NCBI GenBank assembly: GCA_050296515.1
Contig: JBNKRJ010000118.1
Location: 1-64,000 of the forward strand
Length of the DNA stretch: 64,000 nucleotides
Direction of reading: 5' to 3'
From: NBLH01 sp050296515
GTDB lineage: Bacteria; Bacteroidota; Bacteroidia; Bacteroidales; NBLH01
Part shown: positions 52,509 through 62,191 of the stretch, piece after piece
Layout: each line of letters starts with the position of its first letter
How positions within the stretch are numbered: the stretch's first letter is position 1
The notes under the pieces: generated by a model
Told to the model about the DNA's origin: nothing
Seen by the model: the letters and a program-made list of their open reading frames with translations, nothing else
Database searches by the model: none
Translations under genes and position numbers: made by a program

Positions 52509-53048
52509 TTATTCGATAATTTTATAGATGTCTGCCAGGTTCCTTCCAAATCCATCATAATCAAGTCCGTAACCAATAATAAAGTCATTCGGAATCTCAA
52601 TTCCCACATAGTCTAGCTTTACTTGTGCCTGCATTGCTGCAGGTTTAAAAAGCAAAGTAGCCAGCTTTATCTCAGCAGGTTCATAGCCCTTTAGCTGTTT
52701 TATTATATTTTCTATAGTTATTCCGGTATCCACAATGTCTTCAAGCACAACAACTGTTTTTCCTAAAAGATCTTCATTAATCCCGATTAATCTCTTTACA
52801 TTTCCACTACTCGATGTCCCCTGATAAGAGGCGAGCTTCAGAAAAGATATTTGCGAAGGCACTGTTATTAATTTATAAAGATCCGATGCAAACATAAACG
52901 AACCATTTAAGATTCCAAGGAAAATAACATCTTTCCCTTTCAAATCTTCGTTTATCCTGTTAGCTAAATTCTCAATTGCTTTTTGAATTTTTGTTGATTC
53001 GATAAAGATTTCAAAGTCTTTATCAAGTACAGTTACTTTTTTATTCAC
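52509..53048 (-). CDS. hpt: Hypoxanthine phosphoribosyltransferase
   Basis: The 179-residue protein shows the phosphoribosyltransferase PRPP signature V-V-V-L-E-D-I-V-D-T-G-I-T-I, an N-terminal F-L-G-I-L-N-G-S-F-M-F loop, and the C-terminal I-I-G-Y-G-L-D-Y-D purine-binding segment. It salvages hypoxanthine or guanine to IMP or GMP. It is the first gene of an operon with adk, obg and PAP2, divergent from purE, so the two flank a shared 188-bp purine-related control region. Confidence 0.94.
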   Translation of the reverse strand: MNKKVTVLDKDFEIFIESTKIQKAIENLANRINEDLKGKDVIFLGILNGSFMFASDLYKLITVPSQISFLKLASYQGTSSSGNVKRLIGINEDLLGKTVVVLEDIVDTGITIENIIKQLKGYEPAEIKLATLLFKPAAMQAQVKLDYVGIEIPNDFIIGYGLDYDGFGRNLADIYKIIE

Positions 53049-53236
53049 AATAGATTATTTTTGGGGTTTCGTTAAAATAGTAAAATCCAGCGAATATTAA
53101 TGCTGGAAATTAAAAACATTTAGTTCGAATTATAAATTTTTATTAATTTGTGCTTGCAAATAGCCTGTTTTGGCTGTAAAAGTACAAATAATATCTTAAA
53201 ATTCTTTTTAACAATAGATTATAAATTCTACAAACT

Positions 53237-53743
53237 ATGAAACCACTAGTAAGTATTATCATGGGCAGTACATCTGACTGGCCGGTAATGGAAAAAGCTG
53301 CAAAATATTTGAATGATCTGAAAATTCCTTTTGAAGTTAATGCACTATCTGCTCACAGAACTCCCGAGGAAGTTGAAAAGTTTGCGAAAAATGCAGAAAG
53401 CAGAGGGCTAAAAGTAATTATTGCTGCTGCTGGTATGGCAGCTCATTTACCAGGGGTTATTGCATCAATGACAAGCCTGCCAATAATTGGAGTGCCTATT
53501 AATGCCTCATTAGATGGCATGGATGCACTTTTGGCAATTGTTCAAATGCCTCCAGGTATTCCTGTTGCAACAGTTGGCATAAATGGGTCATTAAATGCAG
53601 CAATTTTAGCAACTCAAATTATTGCTACCAGCAATCCCGAAGTTCAAAATGCAGTAAAAAAATATAAAGGGACATTAAAAGAGAAAATTGTAAAAGCCAA
53701 TGAAGATTTCTCTCAAATAAAATTTGAATTCAAAGTAAACTAA
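53237..53743 (+). CDS. purE: 5-(carboxyamino)imidazole ribonucleotide mutase
   Basis: The 168-residue protein has the class I PurE pattern: I-M-G-S-T-S-D-W-P (8-16), S-A-H-R-T-P (38-43), A-A-A-G-M-A-A-H-L-P-G and Q-M-P-P-G-I-P-V-A. It converts N5-CAIR to CAIR in purine synthesis. It is divergent from hpt and ends at a hairpin terminator. No PurK partner is adjacent. Confidence 0.96.
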   Translation: MKPLVSIIMGSTSDWPVMEKAAKYLNDLKIPFEVNALSAHRTPEEVEKFAKNAESRGLKVIIAAAGMAAHLPGVIASMTSLPIIGVPINASLDGMDALLAIVQMPPGIPVATVGINGSLNAAILATQIIATSNPEVQNAVKKYKGTLKEKIVKANEDFSQIKFEFKVN

Positions 53744-53753
53744 AGCGCTTTTT

Positions 53754-53787
53754 AAAACTTCGTAAGCCATTTAATGACGAAGTTTTT
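53754..53787 (+). terminator. Intrinsic terminator of purE
   Basis: AAAACTTCGT (53754-53763) and ACGAAGTTTT (53777-53786) form a 10-bp perfect stem with a 13-nt loop, ending in T residues. Confidence 0.75.
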
Positions 53788-53817
53788 CTATTTTTAACCT
53801 TACCTAATCTGTACCCT

Positions 53818-54657
53818 ATGCTTTCCAAATTCAAATTTCGGTACCTGCTAGTAGTTTTTCCCATCTGTTTTTCATTGATTACTCAGGCACAATCACCTAT
53901 AAATCAAATAGGTGGCAGGGCATTGGGTACTTCAGGTGCTTGTATAACTTATCGGGATATTTGGGCACAATACCACAACCAAGCAGCACTTGCCTATTTA
54001 AAAGGAATCAACTTTGGATTTGCATTTCAGAATGCCTTTTTTGTTAAAGAATTAAGTACGAAGTCAGTAGCTTTTGCTCTCCCACTAAAGTCTGGGGTGT
54101 TTGGTCTAAATTATTATTACTTTGGCTATCCTAAATTTAACGAAACTAAAGCAGGTTTATCATTTGCAAAAAGATTAGGAAAAAGATTTGCTTTTGGTGG
54201 ACAAATTGACTATTTCTACACACATATTGATGGTGAATATGGTCAAAAAGGCGTTGCAGCCGGAGAATTGGGGATTTTAGCCGAGCCCATTGATAATCTT
54301 TTTATTGGAGCCCATGTTTTTAACATTTGGCACACCAAACTTTCAACCTATGAAAATGAATATGTCCCCACTATTTTTAAATTGGGAGCATCCTATCGAC
54401 TTTATGAAAAAGCACGTCTAAGTATCGAAGGCGAAAAAGATCTTGATTTGGATATGATTTTTAAAGCAGGATTAGAGCTTGAATTACTAGAAGACTTTTA
54501 CTTTCGGGCAGGAATTGCAACAAACCCAAACACCTATTCCTTTGGTTTGGGATATTCTTTTAAATCATTCCAAATGGATATTGGTTTTTCAAGGCACCCG
54601 GTATTGGATTATTCTCCAGCAGTTTCAATTGTTTACGCATTTAATGACAGGTTATGA
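53818..54657 (+). CDS. Outer-membrane beta-barrel protein (PorV/PorQ-like)
   Basis: The 279-residue protein has a signal peptide (ending near T-Q-A-Q) and a barrel of alternating strands with many aromatic ends. It opens with G-G-R-A-L-G-T-S-G-A-C-I-T-Y-R-D-I-W-A-Q-Y-H-N-Q-A-A-L-A, the pattern of PorV/PorQ-type barrels linked to type IX secretion or FadL-like proteins, but specificity is not readable. Its stop overlaps the next gene's ATG by four bases, so the two are co-translated and likely act together in the outer membrane. Confidence 0.7.
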   Translation: MLSKFKFRYLLVVFPICFSLITQAQSPINQIGGRALGTSGACITYRDIWAQYHNQAALAYLKGINFGFAFQNAFFVKELSTKSVAFALPLKSGVFGLNYYYFGYPKFNETKAGLSFAKRLGKRFAFGGQIDYFYTHIDGEYGQKGVAAGELGILAEPIDNLFIGAHVFNIWHTKLSTYENEYVPTIFKLGASYRLYEKARLSIEGEKDLDLDMIFKAGLELELLEDFYFRAGIATNPNTYSFGLGYSFKSFQMDIGFSRHPVLDYSPAVSIVYAFNDRL

Positions 54658-56747
54658 TGGCAGCATACACTCGTTATAGCCTAATTGTACTACTTGTTTC
54701 AATAGCCATTGTTTTTATTTTTCCAAGCAGCGAGGTTTCAGCACAAAACACTGTAATAGAAAATATTACAGAAGAAATTGCCAGCAATTTAGAACTAGAA
54801 GATGCTGATTATTCTACCTTTATTGAAGACCTTACCTTTTACCAGGAAAATCCGCTTAACCTAAACGAGGCTAATATTGAAAAACTTGAAAAACTTCATT
54901 TTCTTACTGAGATTCAAATTGAAAACCTCCTCAACTATATTGCCCAAAGAAATGGAATGACCACCATTTATGAACTGCAATTGATTGATGGTTTTTCCAT
55001 GGATGTGATTAAGAAGATGCTTCCTTTTGTTAAAGTTGAAAAAATACAGGAAAAGGAAAAGCTTCAGTTTGGAAAGGTGCTAAAATACGGGCGGAATAAA
55101 TTAATAGCAGAAACAAGCTTTTTACTGCAAGACCAAAAAGGTTTCTTACCTGATACAACAGCAAGCAAAGACAATGAGCCAGCCAGCAGATATACAGGAG
55201 ATAAAATGCACTATAAACTCAAATATAAATTCCACTATAAAGACCGTGTTTTTGCAGGTTTTACAGCAGAAAAAGATGCTGGAGAAGCCTTCGATTATAA
55301 CGAAAAAGTAAAGGGTTTTGATTACTATTCCGCTCATTTTCAATTAAATGACATTGGAGTAGTGAAACAATTAAATGTTGGTGATTTCCAGGCAAAATTT
55401 GGTCAGGGATTAGTTTTGTGGACGGGTTTTGGCTCAGGGAAATCAGCAGATGTATTAAATATTCGAAAAAGAGGGCAAGGTTTGAGGTATTATACTTCAA
55501 CCGATGAAAATAACTTTATGCGTGGAGCAGGTGCTACTTTCAAATTTGGAAAGTTTAAGCTTACCACGCTCTTTTCATATAAAAAAGTGGATGCTGGCCT
55601 TGAGCAAACAGACACCATCAAAAATACTGAAGAAAGATTAACAGCATTTCAAAACTCTGGCTATCACAGGACACCAACAGAATTACTCAATAGAAAAGTA
55701 GTTGATGAAACCGTTGCCGGAGCAAGATTAGGAGTAACAATAAAAAACCTTAAACTCTCAGCCAATTTTGTCGGTTACAAATTTGGCCTTGATTTATCTC
55801 CAGACGAAAAACCATACAAAATCTATGATTTTCAAGGAAATAACAACTATAATTCTAGTATGGATTATCAGTTCTTCTTTAAGAAAATAGGACTATTTGG
55901 CGAAGCTGCAATTGGTAAAAATGGAGCAATGGCTATTCAAAACGGAATGGTTACTTCAATTGTACCACAGTTATCATTCTCTCTGTTACACAGGTATTAC
56001 CAGAAAAATTATCAGGCTCATTACTCCAACTCCTTCGCAGAAAATTCAAAAATTAGTAATGAACAAGGTTTGTATTATGGCATTGAATTTCACCCGGTTG
56101 GTAAAATAAAAATTTCAGCTTACGCTGATTTATACGAATTCCCTTGGTTAAAATTTGGTGTTGATGCACCTTCAAGCGGAAAAGAATATTTTTTACAGGC
56201 AAGCTATTCAGTAAACCGATGGATTGATATGTATTTCAGATGGAAAACTGAGAGCAAATCAAGTAATGTAACTGTTGAAAATGAACCACTAAAACTAGTT
56301 ACTGAAGAAAAAAAAGAACAGTACCGGTATCACATTTCTTACAAAGCTTCTGATTTAGTTAGCTTGCGTTGCCGAATTGAAATATCTCATTATCAGCAAA
56401 ATAATGTTTCTGAATATGGATATCTTTTAATGCAGGATGTAAATTTCAGCGTAAGACATCTACCGTTATCATTATCATTAAGATATGCGGTTTTTGATGC
56501 ACCTTATAATGCTCGGATTTATGCTTATGAAAATGATGTGTTATACAGTTTTTCAGTTCCAGCCTATTCAGGCAAAGGCAGCAGAATTTACACAATGATT
56601 AATTATACGCTTGCTGATTTTATTGATTTAAGAGTACGTTACAGCCACTTTTTTTATCCATCCGTAAAAACAATTAGCTCTGGATTATCGGAAATTGAAG
56701 GCAACTTAAAATCAGAAATAAAGATACAACTAGTCGCAAGATTCTAA
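54654..56747 (+). CDS. Outer-membrane barrel protein with helix-hairpin-helix N-domain
   Basis: The 697-residue protein has a signal peptide (L-L-V-S-I-A-I-V-F-I-F, ending near S-A-Q-N), then a ComEA-like helix-hairpin-helix domain at about 55-125 (N-P-L-N-L-N-E-A-N and I-Y-E-L-Q-L-I-D-G-F-S), and from about 140 a long beta-barrel-like region to the C-terminus, which ends in a hydrophobic strand. This Bacteroidota family combines a helix-hairpin-helix with a predicted outer-membrane barrel; its role is unknown, and DNA uptake is only a guess from the ComEA likeness. It is co-translated with the preceding barrel protein. Confidence 0.75.
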   Translation: MMAAYTRYSLIVLLVSIAIVFIFPSSEVSAQNTVIENITEEIASNLELEDADYSTFIEDLTFYQENPLNLNEANIEKLEKLHFLTEIQIENLLNYIAQRNGMTTIYELQLIDGFSMDVIKKMLPFVKVEKIQEKEKLQFGKVLKYGRNKLIAETSFLLQDQKGFLPDTTASKDNEPASRYTGDKMHYKLKYKFHYKDRVFAGFTAEKDAGEAFDYNEKVKGFDYYSAHFQLNDIGVVKQLNVGDFQAKFGQGLVLWTGFGSGKSADVLNIRKRGQGLRYYTSTDENNFMRGAGATFKFGKFKLTTLFSYKKVDAGLEQTDTIKNTEERLTAFQNSGYHRTPTELLNRKVVDETVAGARLGVTIKNLKLSANFVGYKFGLDLSPDEKPYKIYDFQGNNNYNSSMDYQFFFKKIGLFGEAAIGKNGAMAIQNGMVTSIVPQLSFSLLHRYYQKNYQAHYSNSFAENSKISNEQGLYYGIEFHPVGKIKISAYADLYEFPWLKFGVDAPSSGKEYFLQASYSVNRWIDMYFRWKTESKSSNVTVENEPLKLVTEEKKEQYRYHISYKASDLVSLRCRIEISHYQQNNVSEYGYLLMQDVNFSVRHLPLSLSLRYAVFDAPYNARIYAYENDVLYSFSVPAYSGKGSRIYTMINYTLADFIDLRVRYSHFFYPSVKTISSGLSEIEGNLKSEIKIQLVARF

Positions 56748-56903
56748 ATCATACCAAGAGACAAAACACTTTACAAGTAACTACCCATCAAGCTAATAGG
56801 TTAACTTTATTAAAATACAAATACTATAAAATCTAACAATACATTATTTTTTTGCACTGTTTTTGTGGGTAGTTTGCAAGCAAAACAGGTTAACAAAATT
56901 CAT

Positions 56904-56933
56904 TTTGGTATTATATTATTCTGCATATATTTG
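56904..56933 (+). promoter_or_regulatory. Promoter of the MORN-repeat gene
   Basis: TTTG (56904-56907), 18 nt, then TATATTTG (56926-56933): a good Bacteroidota promoter 40 nt before the ATG. Confidence 0.65.
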
Positions 56934-56973
56934 CAAGAATCAAGATTAGAGTTCAATTAAAATAAAGTAAGTT

Positions 56974-57870
56974 ATGAAAAAAAGGATTGTATTAGTTGTA
57001 TCAGGATTACTAATGATGAGCTATTCAGCTCTTTCGCAAGAAAACAAATGTGTATCGGGGGATTGCATGAACGGCGAAGGAGTTTATGAGTTTGCGAATG
57101 GTGACAAATACGAAGGAGCTTTTAAAGAAGGTAAACCAGAAGGAAAAGGAACTTATACTTTTTCTAATGGTATTATCTACGAAGGCGACTTTGAAGGAGG
57201 TATCCCTCAAGGAGTTGGTAAATTCACATACTCAGGAGGTGATGTTTACGAAGGTGATATTAAAGCCGGTAAACGAGACGGAAAAGGTACAATGAAATAT
57301 GAAGACGGTAAAATTTACGAAGGCGACTGGGTAGATAATGCACGACATGGTAAAGGCAAATATACTATTGTAGTAAAAGGAAAACCTTATGGTGTGTATG
57401 AGGGTGGTTTCAACGATAATAAAATGGAAACTGCTGAAGGTGATAGTGCAACTTTTAAATATGCAAATGGAAAAGTTTATGTTGGTGGATACAAAAACAA
57501 CAGAGCTAACGGAATGGGGCGTGAAACTTACAAAGGGAACACTTATTATGGCCCATTTGTAAACGGTAAAGAAGAAACAGCTGAAGGTCAGACAGCAATA
57601 TACATTATGAAGGCTGGGCACAAATACGTTGGAGAATATAAAGCTGGCAAGAGAGAAGGTAAAGGAACTTTTACATTCTCAACAGGTGATGTTTATGAAG
57701 GTGATTTCAAAGATAACAAACAAGAAGGAAAAGGTAAAATTACTTTAGCGAATGGTGATTCTTATGAAGGAGACTGGGTAGATAATAAATTTAACGGCCA
57801 GGGAACTTACACTTTTGCCAATGGAGAAACCAAATCAGGAAACTGGAAAGATGGACAGATAGCAGAATAA
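56974..57870 (+). CDS. Exported MORN-repeat protein
   Basis: The 298-residue protein has a signal peptide (ending near L-S-Q-E) and about eleven MORN repeats of the pattern G-x-G-x-Y-x-F-x-N-G-x-x-Y-E-G-D/x-x, from residue 32 to the end. MORN repeats form an extended beta sheet used in protein or membrane binding. It is exported, monocistronic, with its own promoter and a strong terminator. Function in bacteria is not established. Confidence 0.88.
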   Translation: MKKRIVLVVSGLLMMSYSALSQENKCVSGDCMNGEGVYEFANGDKYEGAFKEGKPEGKGTYTFSNGIIYEGDFEGGIPQGVGKFTYSGGDVYEGDIKAGKRDGKGTMKYEDGKIYEGDWVDNARHGKGKYTIVVKGKPYGVYEGGFNDNKMETAEGDSATFKYANGKVYVGGYKNNRANGMGRETYKGNTYYGPFVNGKEETAEGQTAIYIMKAGHKYVGEYKAGKREGKGTFTFSTGDVYEGDFKDNKQEGKGKITLANGDSYEGDWVDNKFNGQGTYTFANGETKSGNWKDGQIAE

Positions 57871-57890
57871 AATCTGAATATCAAATAACT

Positions 57891-57918
57891 AAAAGCCGAC
57901 TTGTGTCGGCTTTTTTTT
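57891..57918. terminator. Bidirectional intrinsic terminator
   Basis: AAAAGCCGAC (57891-57900) and GTCGGCTTTT (57905-57914) form a 10-bp stem with a TTGT loop; T-tracts on both sides serve both convergent genes. Confidence 0.88.
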
Positions 57919-58957
57919 ATATCCAGACAAACTCATCTCCCACTTGTGGAACAATAAACTTAGAACTCAATCCAATTTTTTGAGCTGATTCATTTGCCCA
58001 GTTTTCTAGTTCTTGTTCATTCAAAATTTCATTTTCATTAAACTGCTCATCTTGCTTTCCACTATAATGAACAAGATTAATATTCTTAGGCTTGATCATT
58101 TTTGCAAAATCAAAAATGGTGTAAGGTATTGTATTTTGAACCAACTGTTCTATAATAAAATCATTGAAATAGTTATGAATTTCTTGCTTAAAATTAATTG
58201 GTGTATTGGGTCTGCATAACCAGTTTAAGTTATTTCCTTTTTCATTGTACCAGTCTGTAAAAATTACTGAAGCAGGCTTATCAAAATATTCAAACTTTGC
58301 AATAGACCAATGATTGGTCGCAGGATAAGGAAAACGATTATTGGAATCCACATAAACCACCTCACAATCAATTAATTCTTCGTAATCTTTTTCTCTTAAA
58401 AGTGGGCACAAAACATCTCCTGTAAATAATGTTTTAGAGAAGCTTTTACCATTTGGATACTTAAAAAGAAGCATGCCTGCTCCAGGTGCACTCTCCCCAT
58501 GAAAAACAGGATAGAAAGTAACTGAAAGGTTTGGAAACTCTTTTATTTCTAATTCACTGGCAGGCAATAGTTCATGAAAATTAACTATTTTTTCTAATTG
58601 AGGAAACGATTGCAATACCCTCTCCCAACACATTTTACTTGCATAAATCGGGTATTTTGTTTTGGTAAAACGATAATGGCTTTGCACAAGCCAATCAACA
58701 GACAAAGTGTGATCGATATGTGGATGAGTTAATAAAATAGCATCTGGAATTCGATTTTGCTGTTGTATTAAAAAAGGTACCAAGCCATGCCCAGCGTCAA
58801 TAAGAACCTCTTTTTCAACAACATTCCCTTTTTTCTTCAGAATAGAATAAGAAGCATTTGCTAAATCTTGCGGATTGCTCTTATCATAGAAAGGATGCTC
58901 CTGACCAAGTGGTATTGGCCAGGCATTTCCTCTTCCATTGGTTCGTATGGTTAACAT
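57917..58957 (-). CDS. Metallo-beta-lactamase-fold hydrolase
   Basis: The 346-residue protein has the MBL zinc motif T-H78-P-H80-I-D82-H83 and supporting His/Asp residues further on (F-T-G-D-V-L near 175 and D-W near 236). No signal peptide is present, so it is cytoplasmic. The family covers RNases, phosphodiesterases and hydrolases; the substrate cannot be told here. It is the downstream partner of a four-helix-bundle gene on the same strand (52-bp gap). Confidence 0.82.
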   Translation of the reverse strand: MLTIRTNGRGNAWPIPLGQEHPFYDKSNPQDLANASYSILKKKGNVVEKEVLIDAGHGLVPFLIQQQNRIPDAILLTHPHIDHTLSVDWLVQSHYRFTKTKYPIYASKMCWERVLQSFPQLEKIVNFHELLPASELEIKEFPNLSVTFYPVFHGESAPGAGMLLFKYPNGKSFSKTLFTGDVLCPLLREKDYEELIDCEVVYVDSNNRFPYPATNHWSIAKFEYFDKPASVIFTDWYNEKGNNLNWLCRPNTPINFKQEIHNYFNDFIIEQLVQNTIPYTIFDFAKMIKPKNINLVHYSGKQDEQFNENEILNEQELENWANESAQKIGLSSKFIVPQVGDEFVWI

Positions 58958-59009
58958 TCTTTAGAAGTCAAAATATAGTAGTTCGAATTTAGTAGTTAGT
59001 AGGGCATAA

Positions 59010-59375
59010 TTACAATTTGTTGTTTTCCAGAGATTTCATATACCCATTAAGCATTTTCCCAACCTCATCAGCTTTTTCTTGCAATAAGGCTGTTTGCGCG
59101 TAACTTAAATCTTTAGATAAAATCAGAAAATATGTTACTTCGCTCAAAGAAGCAATTGCGATGTTATAAAACCTAAGTTTATCCCTTGTTCCTTTTCGAG
59201 CAAAACCTTCAGCTATATTTGCAGGAACAGAAACTGCTGCTCTTCTAATCTGTGAAGTTATACCATAAACTTCCTCTTTAGGAAACTGTTTTGTGATTTT
59301 ATATATCTCAAGAACCAAATTATGTGACTTTTGCCAAACAGCAATATCTCTGAAACTTTTTGATTTTCCAGCCAT
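59010..59375 (-). CDS. Four-helix-bundle protein (S23/IVP family)
   Basis: The 121-residue protein has the family signature D-I-A-V-W-Q-K-S-H-N-L-V (10-21), I-T-S-Q-I-R-R-A-A-V-S-V-P-A-N-I-A-E-G-F and Y-F-L-I-L-S. These proteins are found as intervening sequences in 23S rRNA genes of some bacteria and as free genes elsewhere; here it is a free gene with no rRNA nearby. Function is unknown. It lies 52 bp before the MBL gene and about 40 bp after the S46 peptidase gene. Confidence 0.9.
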   Translation of the reverse strand: MAGKSKSFRDIAVWQKSHNLVLEIYKITKQFPKEEVYGITSQIRRAAVSVPANIAEGFARKGTRDKLRFYNIAIASLSEVTYFLILSKDLSYAQTALLQEKADEVGKMLNGYMKSLENNKL

Positions 59376-59416
59376 AAGAAATATTCTACTAACTACTAAA
59401 TCCCAGATACTGCCGA

Positions 59417-61576
59417 CTACCTAATAAGCGTCATTTCCTCAATTAAATGTTTTGCTCCCGCAAATTTGTCAATAATAAACAAGGCGTAGCGAATATCAAG
59501 CGTGATGTTCCTGCATTGGTCAGGATCGTACATAATGTCACTCATGGTTCCTTCCCAGTTTCTATCAAAGTTAACCCCAATTAACTGGCCCTCTCCATTT
59601 AAAACAGGGCTACCTGAATTTCCTCCAGTAGTATGATTAGAACCAGTAAAACAAACCCTCATCTCGCCATTTTCACCATACTCGCCATAATCTTTGCTTT
59701 TATAAAGTTCTTTTAGTTTTCCAGGTACCTTATAATCGTAAATATCTGGATTATCTTTCTCCATAATACCCTTTAAAGTAGTATAATACAAATATTTAAT
59801 GCCATCATAAGGGAAATAATCATCTACTTTCCCATAAGTTACCCTGAGGGTAAAATTCGCATCTGGATACAATACTTTGTCTTTTTCAAATTGCATAATA
59901 GCCTGCATCCATAATCTGTTTAATCTGACCATTTTTAAATCCGCTTCTTCTAGTGCTGGCAAAAGCTTACTGACGTACATATTAATAAAGTCACTGGTCA
60001 ACTTAAACAAAGGATCTTTTTCCAGCTTTTTGTTTGAGGCGATTTTATAATTATCCAAAAACAATTTAATCTTCGTTTTATCTGTAAACATTGTCTTTTT
60101 GTAAACATAGTCAACATAAGCATCAACATTGCCCTTAAATTTCGAATCAATAATCTTTAGTTCTTCAGGAAAAAAGCCTTTATCCATATTTTTATAGTAA
60201 AGACTAACCATTTTTGCAAACATTTCTTTGTCAAGTGGCAAATAATAATCTTTAAAGAAACCATCCAACGATTTTTTTAGCCTGTCTGTATAATCAGTAA
60301 CATCCTCTTTTTTAGTTGTTTCCGTAAACTCAACTAACTTCCTGTATCCATTAGCTAAACGAAACATATCAAGACGATAAATGGCCTCGAAGAAATACTC
60401 ATAAGCTAATTGATTTGGAGACAATTTCTCGTAAATTACTTTATATTCGTCAAGTAATTTTCCATACTTTTCCTTTCTTTCAGTATTATCATTTATCCAT
60501 TCGGTAATATTTTTTTCAAATTCCTGCTTTTTTTCAATCGCATTAAGTCGCTTTAAACCACGGTTTTCACCAATCCATTTTTTCCAATAATTACTAACGC
60601 CGGCATACTTGTCTGCATACTGAATACGAACGCCTGCATCAGCATTCATGTATTTCGACATAATATCAATTTTGGCCTGCCTGATGTTAATCCTATTTGG
60701 ATTCTGAACTTCCATTAGCATTTTAACTGCGTAGGATGGCAAATATTCTTCGGTACTTCCCGGATATCCAAAAACCATAGTAAAATCACCTTTTTTCACC
60801 CCTTTTAATGAAATCGGGAAATGAACTTTTGGGTGATAAGGGACATTATCAGTAGAATACTCAGATGGTTCATTGTTTTTATCAGCATAAATCCTAAAAA
60901 TAGAAAAGTCACCTGTATGACGTGGCCACACCCAGTTATCTGTATCACCACCAAATTTACCAATGCTTGACGGAGGAGCTCCGACCAATCGAACATCTCT
61001 ATAAACTTTGTATACAAATAGAAAATACTGGTTACCATAGAACATTGGAGTTGCCCTGGTTTCATATTTCCCATTTTCAGAAGCTTTTAATTCAATTAAT
61101 TGAATTTGTTTTTGAATGGCTTCCTGGCGCTCAGATTCGCTCATATTCTTGTTAACATTCGATAATATTTGCTCTGTAATATCTTCCATGCGCTCTAAAA
61201 ACTTAGCAGTTAAGCCAGGGTTTGAGAGCTCTTCATTCTTACTCATTGCCCAAAAACCGTCTGTCAAATAATCATGTTCAAGTGAACTGTGACTTTGAAT
61301 AGCACTAAATCCACAATGATGATTGGTAATTATAAGTCCCTGATCTGAAATCAGTTCGCCAGTACAACCACGGCCAAAAATAATAACAGCATCTTTCATG
61401 CTGGCTTTATTAATACTATAAATATCCTCGGCTGTCAGTTTAAAACCTTTGGCCTGCATATCTTTAATATTATACTTTTTCAGCAACAAAGGAATCCACA
61501 TTCCCTCATCTGCCTTTATCAAAGAACTTGCAGTAATTAATGCAATCAATGCCAGTCCTATCATTCTTTTTATCAT
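59417..61576 (-). CDS. S46-family dipeptidyl peptidase, DPP11-like
   Basis: I start at ATG 61576 (719 residues) since the longer frame begins at a TTG next to the maf stop. A signal peptide ends near L-I-K-A-D. The S46 catalytic residues are His in T-N-H-H-C-G (about 86-87) and S654 in G-G-N-S-G-S-P-V. Counting 18 residues from that Ser gives Arg672 in N-F-D-R-N-W; Porphyromonas DPP11 has Arg673 at the matching place and is specific for Asp/Glu, while DPP7 has Gly. So Asp/Glu specificity is likely. The enzyme releases dipeptides from peptides in the periplasm or surface. It follows maf by 27 nt on the same strand. Confidence 0.88.
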   Translation of the reverse strand: MIKRMIGLALIALITASSLIKADEGMWIPLLLKKYNIKDMQAKGFKLTAEDIYSINKASMKDAVIIFGRGCTGELISDQGLIITNHHCGFSAIQSHSSLEHDYLTDGFWAMSKNEELSNPGLTAKFLERMEDITEQILSNVNKNMSESERQEAIQKQIQLIELKASENGKYETRATPMFYGNQYFLFVYKVYRDVRLVGAPPSSIGKFGGDTDNWVWPRHTGDFSIFRIYADKNNEPSEYSTDNVPYHPKVHFPISLKGVKKGDFTMVFGYPGSTEEYLPSYAVKMLMEVQNPNRINIRQAKIDIMSKYMNADAGVRIQYADKYAGVSNYWKKWIGENRGLKRLNAIEKKQEFEKNITEWINDNTERKEKYGKLLDEYKVIYEKLSPNQLAYEYFFEAIYRLDMFRLANGYRKLVEFTETTKKEDVTDYTDRLKKSLDGFFKDYYLPLDKEMFAKMVSLYYKNMDKGFFPEELKIIDSKFKGNVDAYVDYVYKKTMFTDKTKIKLFLDNYKIASNKKLEKDPLFKLTSDFINMYVSKLLPALEEADLKMVRLNRLWMQAIMQFEKDKVLYPDANFTLRVTYGKVDDYFPYDGIKYLYYTTLKGIMEKDNPDIYDYKVPGKLKELYKSKDYGEYGENGEMRVCFTGSNHTTGGNSGSPVLNGEGQLIGVNFDRNWEGTMSDIMYDPDQCRNITLDIRYALFIIDKFAGAKHLIEEMTLIR

Positions 61577-61603
61577 AATGGTACAGTTTAAGTAATATTT
61601 CAA

Positions 61604-62188
61604 TTAAAATGTTTTCAATTTACTGTAAACCTGTTGAATAGGTAGTCCCATAACATTAAAATAAGAGCCTTCCAAGCGAGTAATTCCTATGTATCCAATC
61701 CATTCTTGAATACCATATGCCCCGGCTTTATCATAAGGTTTATAATTTTCGATGTAATAATCAACCTCCTCTGGCGATAAATCCGCAAAATACACCACTG
61801 ATTCTGAACTAAAGCTTATTTGTTTTGTTATGGATTTAATGCACACGCCCGTTATTACTTTGTGCTTTTTGCCCGATAACGAAAAAAGCATTTCCTCTGC
61901 TTCTTTTTTGTCAGCAGGTTTGTTCAGGATAGCTTCATCAGTGCAAACAATGGTGTCCGCTGTAATCAAAACAGTTCCGTTGTTAATAATATCACTATAA
62001 TTATTGGCCTTTTTCTTTGCAAGAAATTCTGCAACTTCTTCAAAAGGCATTTCAGGATCAAAGTTTTCGTCGATATCTTTTTTTACAACAATTTTAAAGT
62101 CTATTCCTATTCCATTAAGTAATTCCTGTCGTCGAGGTGATTGTGATGCCAGTATTATTTTTTTGTCTTTGAGGTTTTTAAGAATCAT
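61604..62188 (-). CDS. maf: Maf-family nucleoside triphosphate pyrophosphatase
   Basis: The 194-residue protein opens with L-A-S-Q-S-P-R-R-Q-E-L-L (13-24), the Maf signature, and has I-T-A-D-T-I-V and G-I-Q-E-W near the C-terminus. Maf proteins hydrolyse non-canonical or canonical dNTP/UTP and are linked to cell division control. It lies 3 nt downstream of the UbiA-family gene, within a compact minus-strand operon. Confidence 0.93.
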   Translation of the reverse strand: MILKNLKDKKIILASQSPRRQELLNGIGIDFKIVVKKDIDENFDPEMPFEEVAEFLAKKKANNYSDIINNGTVLITADTIVCTDEAILNKPADKKEAEEMLFSLSGKKHKVITGVCIKSITKQISFSSESVVYFADLSPEEVDYYIENYKPYDKAGAYGIQEWIGYIGITRLEGSYFNVMGLPIQQVYSKLKTF

Positions 62189-62191
62189 TTT

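Noticed and set aside
59010..59375. Intervening sequence of a 23S rRNA gene
   Set aside because: The four-helix-bundle gene belongs to that family but no rRNA sequence flanks it.
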